64,000 nucleotides of DNA from contig JAAOMT010000226.1 of NCBI GenBank assembly GCA_016748015.1, positions 62,001 through 126,000 on the forward strand, read 5' to 3'. Below are positions 11,180 through 24,712 of the stretch, piece by piece. Source of the DNA: Geosiphon pyriformis (taxonomy: Eukaryota; Glomeromycota; Glomeromycetes; Archaeosporales; Geosiphonaceae). Below the pieces are notes generated by a model. That model was not told the DNA's origin and did no database searches. It saw only the letters and a list, made by a program, of their open reading frames with translations. The translations under genes were made by a program, and so were the position numbers. Every line of letters begins with the position of its first letter. Position 1 is the stretch's first letter.

Positions 11180-11198
11180 TTTACACGTGACTAGCCAC
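11180..11198 (-). repeat. Short match to the LINE 3' tail motif
   Basis: Reverse complement reads GTGGCTAGTCACGTGTAAA, which matches the LINE 3' tail at 18421-18440 (one G/A difference) and LINE D at 48941-48966. The neighbouring tail sequence is not conserved here, so this may be a fragment or a chance sharing of the core. Confidence 0.45.
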
Positions 11199-11936
11199 TC
11201 TTAATTTAATTAACAATCTTAATTCATTTTTGATTATATAATTAATATATATTATTTTATATAAAAAAATAATAATTATAATCTCCTAAAGATTTAGGAA
11301 AAATTGATGATGTTCGATGATTTTGGATGCTTAAACGTTTTACGGATTTCACAAATCAAAATTTTTTTGTATCTAATTAATCGATTGAAGATTTTCCGCA
11401 AAATAGATTAAGGCTCGAATAAATTAAACCACGTGTAACTTCTAAGTGTGAGATAGATAGAAAAGTTTTCAACATCCGCTTATTTATTTTCATCGGGAAC
11501 AGTCATCAGATTGATCTTTTCATTGGAGGCCCCTGCGAGCGGCATGGTATTAAACTCAGATATAAAAACAAGTTTCGACGCGATCTTTGACCATACAGAC
11601 TAATAAAGCCTTTTATTATTGGTTATATAATGCATTCGAGATCACATGGACGCGGATCTTTGAACTTTCGCTTGACTTATTATGTCAAGTCTGATACAAT
11701 ATAAATAGCAAAAATTATAAAAAGGTAATACAAAAACATTCTTAGCTACCTTATTGTTCAGTGGTGCAGGACCCTTCCTCAACATACTTTTTTTGTCAAG
11801 GGTATCCGTTTTGCATTCTCAACCTTCCTCCCCAATTTCATATTCCATCATCCCACTCACCTCTTGTTCTCGATACTTCCATCTACATTAGAAACATTTT
11901 CATCCATCTTAAACTCTTTACTAGTAATTTGCAGAA
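11199..11936 (+). other. Upstream region of the E2 gene
   Basis: From about 11300 the composition becomes host-like and no transposon frame is seen. It includes the short inverted repeat CTTGAC-7-GTCAAG at 11671-11689 and the TATA-like box at 11700. The rest is presumed promoter and 5' untranslated region. Confidence 0.5.
11700..11708 (+). promoter_or_regulatory. TATA-like box of the E2 gene
   Basis: TATAAATAG lies 229 bases before the predicted start codon in the only host-like sequence upstream. The CTTGAC/GTCAAG inverted repeat sits 11 bases further upstream. The spacing leaves room for a 5' untranslated region of about 200 bases. Confidence 0.45.
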
Positions 11937-13212
<1,276 letters not shown>

Positions 13213-13790
13213 ATATGCTACCTAAGAAGGTAAAAAAGAGTGACAACTATCTGCCAAGTGTATTCATGTTTGATCGTGATGGAGACCAATTTCTAGTTGG
13301 GATGCCTGGCTCATCTTTAACTAGTTTACAAAAACACCCTGCCTTCCAAATTGTCTTTTACGTTGCTTGATAATTGAATAATTTTAATACAACCCCTTTT
13401 ATATGAGCAAGTGTTGTGATATTCTTGCTTCACTCTCCCCCTTTTTTCATCTGCATTCTTAGACTGTTTTCTGTAAAGGGCTTTCATGATTGTAAAGTAT
13501 TATTAAGTCTTGGGAATACTTTTTAATCTGGTAAGTAATTTTGTTGGCCAGATCAAAGTGTCCGAGTAACTACATAGATAAATAATATCCAACCATTTAA
13601 AGGGTGACTAAAATTTTTTTAATCTACATGACAACTTTGATTGAATTTCCGATATCCTGGATTTCTATAATCATCTTTGATGTTTGATTTCTAAATATTT
13701 GGTTTTTTCTCGCCCAAGGTCCCATGTTGTCTATAAAGCCACGTGCTGTAGTTCGCGGGTCAATTATGTGCAAATTTTAAAGTATTTTTA
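13213..13790 (+). other. 3' untranslated and intergenic region of the E2 gene
   Basis: Host-like composition without a further open frame. The transcript probably ends within the first few hundred bases, but no clear poly(A) signal is identified. The composition turns AT-rich at about 13790. Confidence 0.45.
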
Positions 13791-16105
13791 TTATGGGACT
13801 AAATAGTGATTTTTAAATTAACAATAATCGATTATGTCTATTAAATTAGATTTGCTTATATGCAAATAATACTATAAAAAATCAATTAGTAACATGTGAA
13901 AATTTTTTTGATAAATTTCTATTAAATTGAAGTTTAATATGATTGAACTAAATTGTTTAAAAAGATTTAAAAGAATTGATAAATTATTAACTTATAACAA
14001 AATAATAATTAGAAAAATTATTTATTTAAAATAATAATATTATGCATAAAATTAATTCATTTATTGATTTAAATTTATTCAAAAAAATAAAATTGTAAAA
14101 ATTAGTTTATTCAAAAATTAAAATAAATAAAACAGAAATAGATTGTATTGAAACAAAAAATATCAATATTAATTATAATTTAAATTGTTTAAAAAATAAA
14201 AATAAAATAATTTGTTTATATTATTTACAACATAAATTATATGTAAAAAAAAATATAAATTTAAAAACTTATTTTACTTTAAATTTACATTAGTAATATT
14301 TAAAATAAAATACAAAATAAAATATGTTAAAAACTATCAATTTATAATTTTATTTATAAATAAAAATTTAAATAAATAATTTAAATTATATTAAAATTTT
14401 TTTATTATATTAAACCAAATATGTTTTACTTTTGTATAGCATAATTATTATATATTAGATGTAAATTATATAACAAATTACATATAATTAATAATTTAAA
14501 CTACTTTAAATTAAATTTATAAAACAAACTTTTTGTATTTATTTTATTTAATTAACAGTTTAAATATTTTTTATTTTTTATAGCTTTTTTGTTAATATTA
14601 ATATTAATATTAAAATATTGCAAATTAACAAATTCTTAAATGTTTTATTATTTATAAAAAGTTCTGTTTTATTATTTATCTTTTTTTTTAAATTAAAAAA
14701 AAAATTGATTTGGTTTTTTATAAAAGATAACTAAATATTAAATATTATAGTAAATTTGTTTTTAATATTTAATTAAAAAATAATATAAATTTCAATAAAT
14801 CTAATTATATATTTTACTAATTAAGTTGATTTTTTTAATTTAAATTCTGTGAAATTTAAATTTTTTATTCAATATAAATTAAGATATAATAATTAAAAAA
14901 ATAATTTTAAAATAAAATATAAACCAAAAAATTGATATATAAAAACTTTTTATTTTATTTTTTTATTACGAATTTAACGAGTAAAGCCCAACCACTAAAA
15001 ATTTTAAGCTTAAAAATTACAATTACATATTTTTAATCAAAATAAATTAATTAGTTTGATCTTAAAACTATAAAACAATTTTTTTAATTTTAAAAAGATT
15101 TAAATATTGTTTTTTTTACTAATTAATTAATTAATTAAAAAAACAATTACAAACTATTATGTTTTAATTTAATAAAAAAAAACTTTATTAAATACTTTAA
15201 AACCATTTTTAATATTGTTAAAAATATGATATAAAACAATAAAAGCAATTTTAAATACAATAAAAAAGAAAAAAAGAAAAAAATTCAAATTTAATAATAG
15301 TATTTAAATAATTTTTAAATACATTTTATATATAAAAATTAAATATTATTTTTAAAAAATATTTTGGTAATATTAAAATTATGCAATAATTAAAATACAG
15401 TTTAAGGTAATTTTTAAAAAGTTATTATATATTAAAATAAAAACTAAATTAAAATTTTTTTAATAATTAATAATTATTTTTAAAAATTACAATATTTTTT
15501 AAGAAAACTATTTAAATTTTTAGATTATTAGTCTAAATATAATTAATTAAAGCTATATATTAAGATATAATTTGTTTTATCTTGTTTTAATAATCAAAAA
15601 AACTGCTAAAAATAATTGTATTAAACAATATTATTATTTATTAATTTGTATTTATTTTAAAAAACATTATAGAGTAAAAACAATACTAAAATTAGTTTAA
15701 ATATGTTATTTTAAAAAAATCGTAATTAAAAAAAACTTTTAATCAAAGACAAAAAAGTGCTTTTTAAATAATAAAAGCTAATTTGTTTTTAATACACTTA
15801 TAAAAATACTTTTTCAATGTTTTGTTTAATTGTTTTATAATTAAAAAACTTTTTAAGCAGTTGTTTTTTTTAATTATAATAATTTACTATTATATGTAAA
15901 AACAATAATCAATATTAAAATTAATAATAAAAACAATGTAAAATATATTTCATTTTATTAATTTTCAAAGATTACTCTATTTATTAATTTAATTTAAATT
16001 TACACTTATAAACAAACAAAAATATAATAACACATTAATTTTTGATTTTGGTGATTGTCAAAAAACTAGATAATTTAAATACCTTTGTTTTCATCTTTGT
16101 TAACT
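13791..16105. other. AT desert between the two host genes
   Basis: Extremely AT-rich with no coding frame. It contains an ATTAATTAATTAATTAA-type microsatellite at about 15110-15145 and a LINE 3' tail fragment at 14950-14993. Probably the remains of old transposons inserted between the E2 gene and the next gene. Confidence 0.55.
14950..14993 (-). repeat. LINE 3' tail fragment
   Basis: Read on the minus strand: GTGGTTGGGCTTTACTCG then TTAAATTCG and an A-rich tail. This matches the end of the better preserved tail at 18361-18440 (GGTTGGGCCACACTCGTTAA then A-rich). It suggests a strongly 5'-truncated or decayed LINE insertion in the same orientation. Confidence 0.55.
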
Positions 16106-16854
16106 ATTAATTGTAAAAATTATGCAAAAACTTGACTATTTTTTTTGAACATACCTAATCTTTACAACTGGTCAACACTATCCATGAACAAATTTTTTTT
16201 GCCAATAAAATTTTTGTTCATTAAAAATATTGCGCAATACAAAAACAACAAAATGTAAAGATGCTATTTCTCCAATTTTCTGTATAAGTTCGTTAGTAAG
16301 CCATTTTTTAAAAAACATAATTCTCAAAACTGCACATAATAAAATTTCAATGCAAATTTTTAAACTCGATGTTGTATTTTTTACTGCAAAAGTGATCCTA
16401 CAGCTTACCTTGGGTTAGTGATGTCAGAAGGATCTACACGCAAAAGACAGCACAAAAGGCAAGATGTGGTGTGTTCGTGTAATAACATATGTTCACTGGC
16501 TGGTCTTGTTGTAACATACCCCATAAAAAAGACTACACTTTCTTCTACGGAGAACAAAAATTCCTGGGCATGCTTATAGCCAAACCCAACTTATGGCGAG
16601 AAAATCTCTCGACACGATAAAAATTGACAGTCGAGTCATTTTACGGATCATTCTTGAAACGAAATAACAGCTCTGTATACTAGTGGAAGTTAAAGTTTTA
16701 ACGGAAAATGAGGCAATCCATATTCTCAATTTGTGTATGATTAAATCGAAATTTCAACTATTCTATCAAGGCTTGGTTCTTTCAAAAAAGATTCATATAT
16801 AACTACATATCATTTTTTAAAATTGTTCAGCGTCTGTTTCCCCCTTTCATTCCT
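16106..16854. other. Intergenic region with possible coding traces
   Basis: Host-like composition returns gradually. A 52-codon plus-strand ORF at 16421-16579 begins MSEGSTRKRQHKRQDVVC. On the opposite strand about 60 codons are open from near 16585 down to a GTAAGC donor-like site at about 16405. Neither is recognised. The part next to 16855 should hold the 3' untranslated region of the following minus-strand gene. Confidence 0.35.
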
Positions 16855-17674
16855 CTACTTTCTCATGTTGTACTCTCTTGGTTTACCGGTTTTAATTTGG
16901 TAAGTTTTTAAAGTATTACCAACTGTACTGATAGCTCCGAGACTAGCCAAAGAAACATGGTAAGGATCCTTGATCGCATAAGCTTTTGGACCGGTAGCAG
17001 CAAGTAAACCGATGGATGCCACTGAAACACAAAATAGAATTGTAAAAAAAGAGCACAGAATTCAAGCAGAACGCTCACCAGAAAATTACTTACAAGAGGC
17101 AATATAATATCCCGTGTGGACCTGATTGTTGTTAATCATATAACTATACCAAAAGCGAAGAATACGGTTATAAAAGAACCGCATAAAAGCCCGAGGAATC
17201 TAACTCACTTACGCGGCACCAGCATATCCAGCAGCGATAGCAGCTGCTATGGCGGCAGTTCTCGGTTGTCTTAAATATTGATACGCGTATCCTGCTCCAA
17301 CCGTACCTAAAAATGCAAAGGTATTGAAAATAAAATACTAATACTAACGCGCCAGCATACAGCTGAAATTAAATGTTTTAAAATATTCGCATTTATCATT
17401 TCTCAAAAAAATCAGTGCAAAGCGACACCTTAAAATAATATTTATGCATTGAATATATTTATTGTCTCATCGTTCGAATTTATTCTTTCAACTTACAAGC
17501 AGAAGCCATGAAAATATGAGGCATAGGGTCAACCTCTGAACTCACAGTAGCCAAGGTAGCAGCAGCTTTCTCTGTCTTTGGCGCATTTGGATCAGGATAA
17601 TGTGGGACTGGCACGTTAGCTTGTATATCGGGCTTGTCGGTTTGTGTCTGAGAGCCGGCTTTCACTTCAACCAT
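16855..17674 (-). CDS. Small multi-pass membrane protein, weakly TMEM14-like
   Basis: Four exons in transcript order, 17674-17497, 17306-17213, 17143-17094 and 17021-16855, with GTAAG/AG introns of 190, 69 and 72 bases. They give 162 codons ending in TAG. Residues 1-50 are polar and Pro-rich (VPVPHYPDPNAPK) and do not look like a mitochondrial presequence. Residues 55-148 hold three to four hydrophobic, Ala/Gly-rich segments (around 55-70, 77-94, 103-122, 128-146), and the tail is basic. The helix layout and Gly/Ala-rich spacing recall TMEM14/UPF0136 membrane proteins, but no diagnostic motif is certain. It could be another small organelle membrane protein. The exon model is strong because the open frame is kept at every junction; the function is unknown. 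Confidence 0.8.
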
Positions 17675-17790
17675 CCTGTTAATTCTTTAAAGGTGGGTTT
17701 AAAACTGATAGAAAATTTCGTGATGTCTACTTGTGTGTTGAAACAAAAGAGCCAAATAGTATCAAAAGAAGACAAGGAGCTATAGATGAC

Positions 17791-17800
17791 CTTATTTATA
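17791..17800 (-). promoter_or_regulatory. TATA-like box of the membrane-protein gene
   Basis: TATAAATAAG on the minus strand, about 117 bases upstream of the start codon at 17674. It resembles the TATAAATAG of the E2 gene. Confidence 0.45.
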
Positions 17801-18360
17801 TTACTAGTGTCAATTGCCCCGCAGTTTTACTTTAACTGTCAATCAATCATATTTAATAAACGACGGTGACGATTTCTTATATCATTGTCGAAAATGCATT
17901 GCTGGAAGTGAAAAGAAATCGTGATAAATCCTACGATTTTGGTGTGTCAGTAATTTAAGGAAAAACTTAGTTATTATTAAATGACATAATAATGATGTTT
18001 AATCAGTCGAAGTGACGACACTTCTGTGATAAATTATTACAATTTTGGAGTTATTAGGCAAACGAAGCTTGAAATAAGAAATAAAGTTAGGGAAATAAAT
18101 TTTTGGACAACTTTTTAGAAGATACAAATAGTCCGTAGTAAAACCTTTTTCAACTGAAGTGATTGATTGACGTCGATGATAGGTAAATGTGAGTTGCATC
18201 GCCCTTAAAATTCTTTAAGTCATTTTGAAGGTTGGTTTCTTTGCAAGTTTTTATTTTGTTTTCATGTTTCATGTTTCAATTTTTTAAAAAAAGGTTGGTA
18301 TCAATTAATATATGGTTTTAATAACCTGTATCATTATTTCATAAGTTATTTGTTATTTTT
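17801..18360. other. Upstream region with no assigned gene
   Basis: Host-like composition. It includes an unrecognised minus-strand open frame of 66 codons (18199-17999) that has no intron context or known motif. Probably promoter and spacer for the minus-strand gene. Confidence 0.4.
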
Positions 18361-18440
18361 TTTGCATTAACGAGTGTGGCCCAACCATTACCCATTGTGA
18401 TACAGCGTGACTTATGCACTTTTTACACGTGACCAGCCAC
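18361..18440 (-). repeat. LINE 3' tail with A-rich end
   Basis: On the minus strand this reads GTGGCTGGTCACGTGTAAAA, then TGCATAAGTC..., ends GGTTGGGCCACACTCGTTAA and is followed by an A-rich run. LINE D shows the same tail just after its ORF2 stop (48966 down to 48852), mutated almost only by C/T and G/A changes. This is therefore the best preserved copy of a LINE 3' end, probably from a 5'-truncated insertion. The AT-rich sequence beyond 18440 may be its decayed body. Confidence 0.65.
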
Positions 18441-18496
18441 CTATTTGTTATGGTTATGTAAGACAAAATATGTAATTATAAAAAGTATTGTATATA

Positions 18497-18861
18497 TTAT
18501 ACTTAATAATATTATAATTTTAAGCACTATTATTAAATATTAATAATATTATTAATAATATGATTTTTATTAATAATTGTATAAATTTGTCTTATAATAT
18601 ATATAAAAAAAGAAAAAATAAGAATTATAAAAGATGTTTATAAAGTAAAAAATTATAAAATCATTAATATTTGTTTTTAATATTATTGCTATAATATTGT
18701 AAATTAAATACTATTATTAAATATTAATAATGTTACAATTAATATGGTTTTTAACATTAATTATATAAATTTATCTTATAATATACAAAAAAAAATATAA
18801 AGATTATAAAAAAATGTTTATAAAGTGAAAAAATTATATAATTATTAATATTTGTTTTTAA
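18497..18861. repeat. Tandem duplication of about 184 bp
   Basis: Two neighbouring units (about 18497-18680 and 18681-18861), each containing ACTATTATTAAATATTAATAA, TATAAATTT(G/A)TCTTATAATA and ending ATTAATATTTGTTTTTAA, with a period of about 184. The copies differ at scattered positions. No coding potential. Confidence 0.75.
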
Positions 18862-21433
18862 ACAAAAATTAACTTAGAATTTTATTTAAAAAATAATAAT
18901 TAACTTTTATTTGAAACACAAAAAATAAATCAAACTACCAAGAATTAATTAAATTATTTTATTAAAGTTGAATTAGAATTTTTTTAATTAGTTATTAAAA
19001 AAATATGATTTTTAAATACTTAAAAAACAAAAATTAAAAAAATTATTAAAAATTATAAAATAGTAAACATAAGTTAAAATAATATAATTTAAATATTTGC
19101 TTAATATGTTTTTATAAAATATTTATTGTATTATTTTATTTATTTAAAATAAAGTTATAATAGAATTAATTTTTTTATAACATATTTAAAAAATAATATA
19201 ATTTAAAAAAATTATTTATAATAGAATAAAAATACATATAAAAATAGATAAAAAAATTCAGAACAGAAAAAAAAAAATAGAAAAAAAGAAAAAAATTACT
19301 GTTTATAATAAAATTATTTTAATTATATTAATTATTTATATTTATTAAATTAATTAATTTACTTTAAGCTTATTTAACATTTAATATACCAAAAAACTAT
19401 TTAACATTTGATGAATTTTATAAGAAAAAAAAATTAAAGAAAAATATTTAAAAATAATTTATTATTAAAAAAAACCAAAGTAATAACAAAAACTTTTCAT
19501 TTTATTATTGTTAAATTCTGTTATGTTTTTATTTACAATATTAAAGTATTTTTAAATTACCAAAAAATTGTTGTTCAGCTAAAAATTTTTTTATATATTA
19601 TATTAATATCAAAATAAATTATTATATAAAAAGAAAAAAAACTATATAATACAAAACTTTAATTATATAAAAAATTATTTCAATTTACTATAAAAAAACA
19701 ACAACAATAATTATAACTATTATTCAAATTTATTGTAAAATTGAGCAATATGTTAACAAAAATTATTTAATATTCACAAAAAACATCAAACATCATGTTA
19801 ACAACTCAGAAATTAATTACAAAAAAAACAAGCAAAAATTAAAAACATCTATCTAAATATTAAAAAAAAACTGTTATATAATTAATAAAAAAATATTATA
19901 TTTATTTGTCAAAAAAAAGATCATATTATTTTTTGTTAAAAAATAAGATTTAAATCTTATTAGAAAACATATTATTATTTAAATTAATTTTATAAATACT
20001 AAAAACTTCCAGTTATGCTAATAATTTAATTAAAAAAATATATTAATTACAAAAAAATATTTGTTATTATTTCAAAAGTTTTTTTTTAGCCAAAATTTGA
20101 AGTAAAATTTGGAAATTAAAAAAAAAATTTTGAATCAAAATTTAAAAAGCCCACTAAAAAACCAAAAACAATAATAAAATAATCACACCATATATTACAT
20201 AATTAATAAATTTTTTAAGAAAAAAAAAAGAAATAAATATGTATATATATCTTAAAAAAATACAAAAAGCCATTTAGACAAATAATTAAAACAACTAAAA
20301 AGCAATTTAAATATTATTTTTTTAAAAAAAAATACTGCTAACTTATAATATCAAAGTTTAAAAACAAAATTTATAAACTTTGTCTAATTTAAAAAAGTAT
20401 TTTTTAAATATTTTAGCAATTTAAATATAATAATTCAGCTTTAAAATAAATTCAATATTATTAAATAAGATTAAAATGAAATTATTACTTAATATTTTGC
20501 TTAATTTAACCAAATTTATTATTAAATTAAAGCAATAAAAACAAAATATTATATTAATTCTTAGATTTTAATTTAATCTATTAGAAGATTAAAAAACAAT
20601 ATTCCAAAAAAAGTATGCTCTGCTCAATTTAATTTATTGCTAAAAACTATTATACTCATCAAAGTACTTGAATAAGCTAAAAAAAAGTTAATTATAGCCA
20701 AATAATTAATATAGTTATGAAAAAAATAAAAAAAAATATTAAAAAAGAAAGTAACATAATTAAAATAAAAACTTTTTAAGAAAATAGAAAGTTACTTTAT
20801 TTTAAATACAAAAAAAAACAATACTTATTAAACATTTCAAAAATACAAACAAAAATTTAATAATTATCAACAAAATTGTTTATTGCATTAAAACTTTAAA
20901 ACAGAAATACATACTTATTATTTTTACAAATATATAAAACATTTGATTATTTAATATTGAATGTAAATAATATATAAAACATGTAAAAATAATTATTATG
21001 TGCTATTTTAAATGTTTAAAAATTAATATGTGCTAATATTATATTAATATTTAAATATATATTAGAATTAAAAAACTTATTAATAATAATCTATAATAGT
21101 TAATTCAAATTAATATTTTAAATCTTAAAATCAGCCTATATAGAATTAAAATATGATAGTTTAAAGAAATTTAAATCATGTAAAATTTAGTTAAAAAGTT
21201 AATTTAAACTACTAAAATTATTAAAAAACTTATTTAATATATCAAAAAATCTAAATATTAGAAATAATAATAATAAAAACACAATTAAAACTGAAAATTT
21301 GTCTAAAAATCAAAATTTGAGCTAAATTATATTATCAATAGTTGTTACCAAAAATAACAGTTTTACAGTTATTTTTTTTAAGATAAAAAAAATAAAGTAA
21401 TATTGAACAAAAAGTATCTAATTACTACTATAT
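18862..21433. other. AT desert with no gene
   Basis: Very AT-rich DNA with poly-A/T runs. No frame, RNA gene or clear repeat is identified. It ends at the LTR of element B. Confidence 0.55.
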
Positions 21434-22174
21434 TATTATAAGTTGGAGTAACAAGTTAATAAATAGCAAAGAAGAACAAAATTGTAGAGTAATGGAAATA
21501 ATTAAAGAGAAAATTACAATAAAGAAGTGAATTAAATAAGTAAGAATTCAATATATGTAATCAATCTCATAAAAATTACAGTCACAAATTTTTTTTGGAA
21601 ATTTGAAGATAAAAAAATAATATAATTGTTAACAAGATAACACTATTGCTATTATTTTATGCTTTAACTCAATAATTCTTAGAATTAATAACAGATATTA
21701 TTATGCTTTTTAATTATTTCTTTATTCAATAAATTACAAGAGCAAGCAATTGCTTTTCAGGCTAATTCTAACAATACAAATCAAGAAAAAAAAAAGATAA
21801 AGTATATGAATGCCAACAAGTAGTTTTTTATTCCAAGATGTTCAGATACTTGAAGGTAGAGAAATAAGCAATATAAAAGAAAATAATTAATAGTGAGTTT
21901 TATTTCATTATTTTAATTATGTTTTTCTATAGCTAAAAGACTTATTACTTATATAGCTATTGAAAATAGTCAATAACCAAGTCAATAATTAAGTCAATAA
22001 TCAAATCAATGTTCAAGTTATTAATTAAATCAATAATCAAATCAATAATTAAATCAATAGTCAAGTCATTAATTAGATTAATGATTACTATCTAAAAATA
22101 ATATGGCTAATTATATAGCATCAATGGCTAATACATGTAATAACTAATAAAAAGTATAAGTTTTAATTATAACA
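21434..22174 (-). repeat. 3' LTR of element B
   Basis: 741-bp reverse copy of the element A LTR, ending TTATAACA on the plus strand (minus-strand start TGTTATAA). It carries an expanded array of about 12-bp units (TCAATAATTAAG-like) at 21968-22085. Confidence 0.87.
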
Positions 22175-22850
22175 TTATCTTTTTCAAAGAGATTAAGCTC
22201 TGATAAAATCATATTATTTATGAAATAATCTATTTAAAAAATTTTGTCAGCTCAAAATTAACTAATTTATTAAAGTTTTTTGTAGATAAAATATATAATA
22301 CCTGTGGCAAAATAAGTTTTGTATCCAAAAAACCAAATCTTTATATAAAAGTTTTGGTTTTTTTAGCAATAGTCAAAACTTTTAGGACATTTAACTATAT
22401 AATATCCAAAATTTTTATCTGTATCTCTAAAGTTATTTTTTTTATGAGTTTCATATTTTTTATAATTTCATTAAAACAACCATAGAGTTTTAATTGTCTT
22501 CTATATGACAAGTTTTTGTTTATAAACAAAATTTTTTAGATTGTTTTTCCAATTATGCTAGAAGATATAAGTATTGTTGTTATAATATTTTCTAGCAGAT
22601 ATTTATTTATTTTGCTACCAATTTTTTTTCTTCTGGTAGTGGTTTTTTTTGGTCTAATAACAGTATATATTCTACTTATTAGTTATGGTAGTCTGTTTTT
22701 TAATAGTCAGAGTAGCATTTAGATAGTTTTTGATTTAATATTCATAAAGAGTATAGAAAGTATTTTAAATGTTTTGATTTAGAAAATAATTGTTTATGTC
22801 AATTGAAGATATCTCTGTTTTGGAAATAGTGTATTTATTTATATTTGATT
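22175..22850 (-). pseudogene. C-terminal region of element B pol
   Basis: Matches 6166-6828 of element A in reverse, including the region encoding RLELY... next to the 3' LTR. Many stops. No recognised domain. Confidence 0.5.
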
Positions 22851-22989
22851 TTTGTTAATCATTTGAGTTAGTATTACCACAACAAATAACCAATAAAGTT
22901 GTTTGTAATATTTTTTAAGTCATGTATCATAAACAAATCAATTATTAAAGATTGTTCTATTTTGATCTTGTAGAATATAAGAACTATTG

Positions 22990-23880
22990 TTCAAAACTTT
23001 GTTAATTAAAAAGAGTGTTTTATAAGTCTTTTTTTAAGCTTTTTTTAAAACAGTTTTATTTTTTTAAAGACAATTATTTATGCTTCTATTAAGGAGTTAA
23101 GAATAATACCAAGTCTTTTTTGTAAAATGTTTTTGTAATTCTCTATTGTGATTTCTTCAAAGAGTATTGTTTCAATGTCAGTTTCTATTGGTAATATTGT
23201 TATGTGTCTATAGAGCAGATAAAAAGATTCATAACTTGTTATATTATAATTTACAGTTTTATAAGCAAACAAAGCTGAAGACGGTACTTTGTTTCATATG
23301 TTTGTTTTTTCACTGGTTTTGGCTAAGGTTTTACATAGTGTTCTATTGAAATGTTCTACTAGATTATTTGTTTAAAAGTAGTAAAAAAAGAAAAGTTTAT
23401 AATATATTCTCATTTTTTTACAAAGTTCTTTAACCAGTGTATTAAAAAAAATTTTTTTTTTATCAGATAAAAGTTCTTTAGAACAGTCATAATGACAAAT
23501 AATATATTCATAAATAAAATTGACTATTAAAATTGCTGTTTGGTCTAAAGTGACTCTTGCTTTTACTCACTTTGTAAGATAGTTGGTAGTTGTAATAATA
23601 TATCTATTGTTATTAAAAGTTATTGTTAAAGATTTAACAATATTTATACCAATTCTGTCAAATGGTTGGCCAACAAAAATTGGATAGATATCTTTTTTTT
23701 ATTGGGTTTATCTTTTTTTCAACAAGTATCACAGATTTTTATGTATTTAGCAATGTCTTTTTCCAAAGTAGACTAATAATAGTGAGCTAAAATTTTCTGA
23801 ATTGTTTTTGTTTTTCCAAAGTATCTAGCTAATGGATTGGTATATATATTGTAAATCACAATTTTTTTTTTTTTTAAATC
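22990..23880 (-). pseudogene. int: Integrase remnant of element B
   Basis: Read downward from about 23860: PLARYFGKTKTIQKILAHYY, a C-x2-C pair (ICDTC) near 23720 from the HHCC zinc domain, FDRIGINIVKSL near 23650, LLSDKKKIF near 23460, and LVEHFNRTL near 23350. This is the retroviral-type DDE core. The catalytic Glu (complement of 23354-23356) is still present, unlike in element C. The last clean piece is 23272-23078. Stops and frameshifts elsewhere make it inactive. Confidence 0.78.
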
Positions 23881-24274
23881 TAATGACTCTTTGAGAATAG
23901 TTAAGATTTTTTCTGTTTTTTTATATAACTGGTTTTAACAAATCAAATAAAAATTTGATTGTTTGTGCAAATATTTTTTTTGCTGTCAAGTATAGTCTGA
24001 TGAATATTGTTTTTTATCCAAAAATTCTATTAATGCAGAATAGTTATCCAAGTCTATTATTATGTTTGTTTATAAGGAAGTTACTAATGATTAGGTTAAT
24101 TTGGTTTGAAAAAGTTGTACTGTTATTAAATGGTAAATTTAGAGAGAGCATTGGCATTTTGATAATTAGCTCTTTTGTAATATTGAATATTATAGTCAAA
24201 TTCATCCAGATGGAGTATCTAGCAAGTTATTTGTTTGTATTCCAGCTTTTTTTATTGCACAGTCAAACCAAGAC

Positions 24275-24712
24275 TTAATAATCTGTTATCAATAGGAATT
24301 TTACACCAAAAAAATATTGATCCCAGTAATTAATAGCCCAAACTACTGCTAAGTATTCTTGTTCAATAACTGAATAGTTTTTTTCTGCTGGTATAAGGGT
24401 TTTACTAACATATATTATAGTATGTTTTTTGTTATCTTCATTTTTTTGTAAGAAAACAGCACCAAGTTCATAGCCAGATGTATTAGTATACAAGATAAAA
24501 GATTGGTTTAAGTTAAATTGTTTAAGAATTGGTTTAATAATAAGTTTTTCCTTTAGAGTTTCAAAAGCTTTTTGTTGATAAATACTCCAGTGATAATTAA
24601 TATTTTTCCTGAATAGTTGATTAAAAAGAAAGGCGATTTTGAAGAAATTTTTAATAAATTTGTGATAGTAAGAAGTCAAACCAAGAAAAGAACATAGTTT
24701 AAAAACATTCAT
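24275..24712 (-). pseudogene. RNase H and connection domain of element B
   Basis: One open stretch of 145 codons. It starts with the end of the reverse transcriptase connection (FLGLTSYYHKFIKNF, residues 9-23), then the RNase H start FILYTNTSGYELGAVFLQ, where the expected TDAS catalytic Asp is Asn. It continues with YVSKTL, EKNYSVIEQEYLAVVWAI (Glu kept) and ends with LLITDY, where the last Asp of the active site lies. It has fewer stops than element A. Confidence 0.85.

Noticed and set aside
13791-16105. Mitochondrial DNA insert, suggested by extreme AT content
   Set aside because: No mitochondrial gene, rRNA or tRNA pattern is legible, and LINE tail fragments are present.
17999-18199. 66-codon minus-strand frame as a further exon or gene
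   Set aside because: No motif, no clear splice link to the gene at 17674, and no neighbouring support; length within chance.
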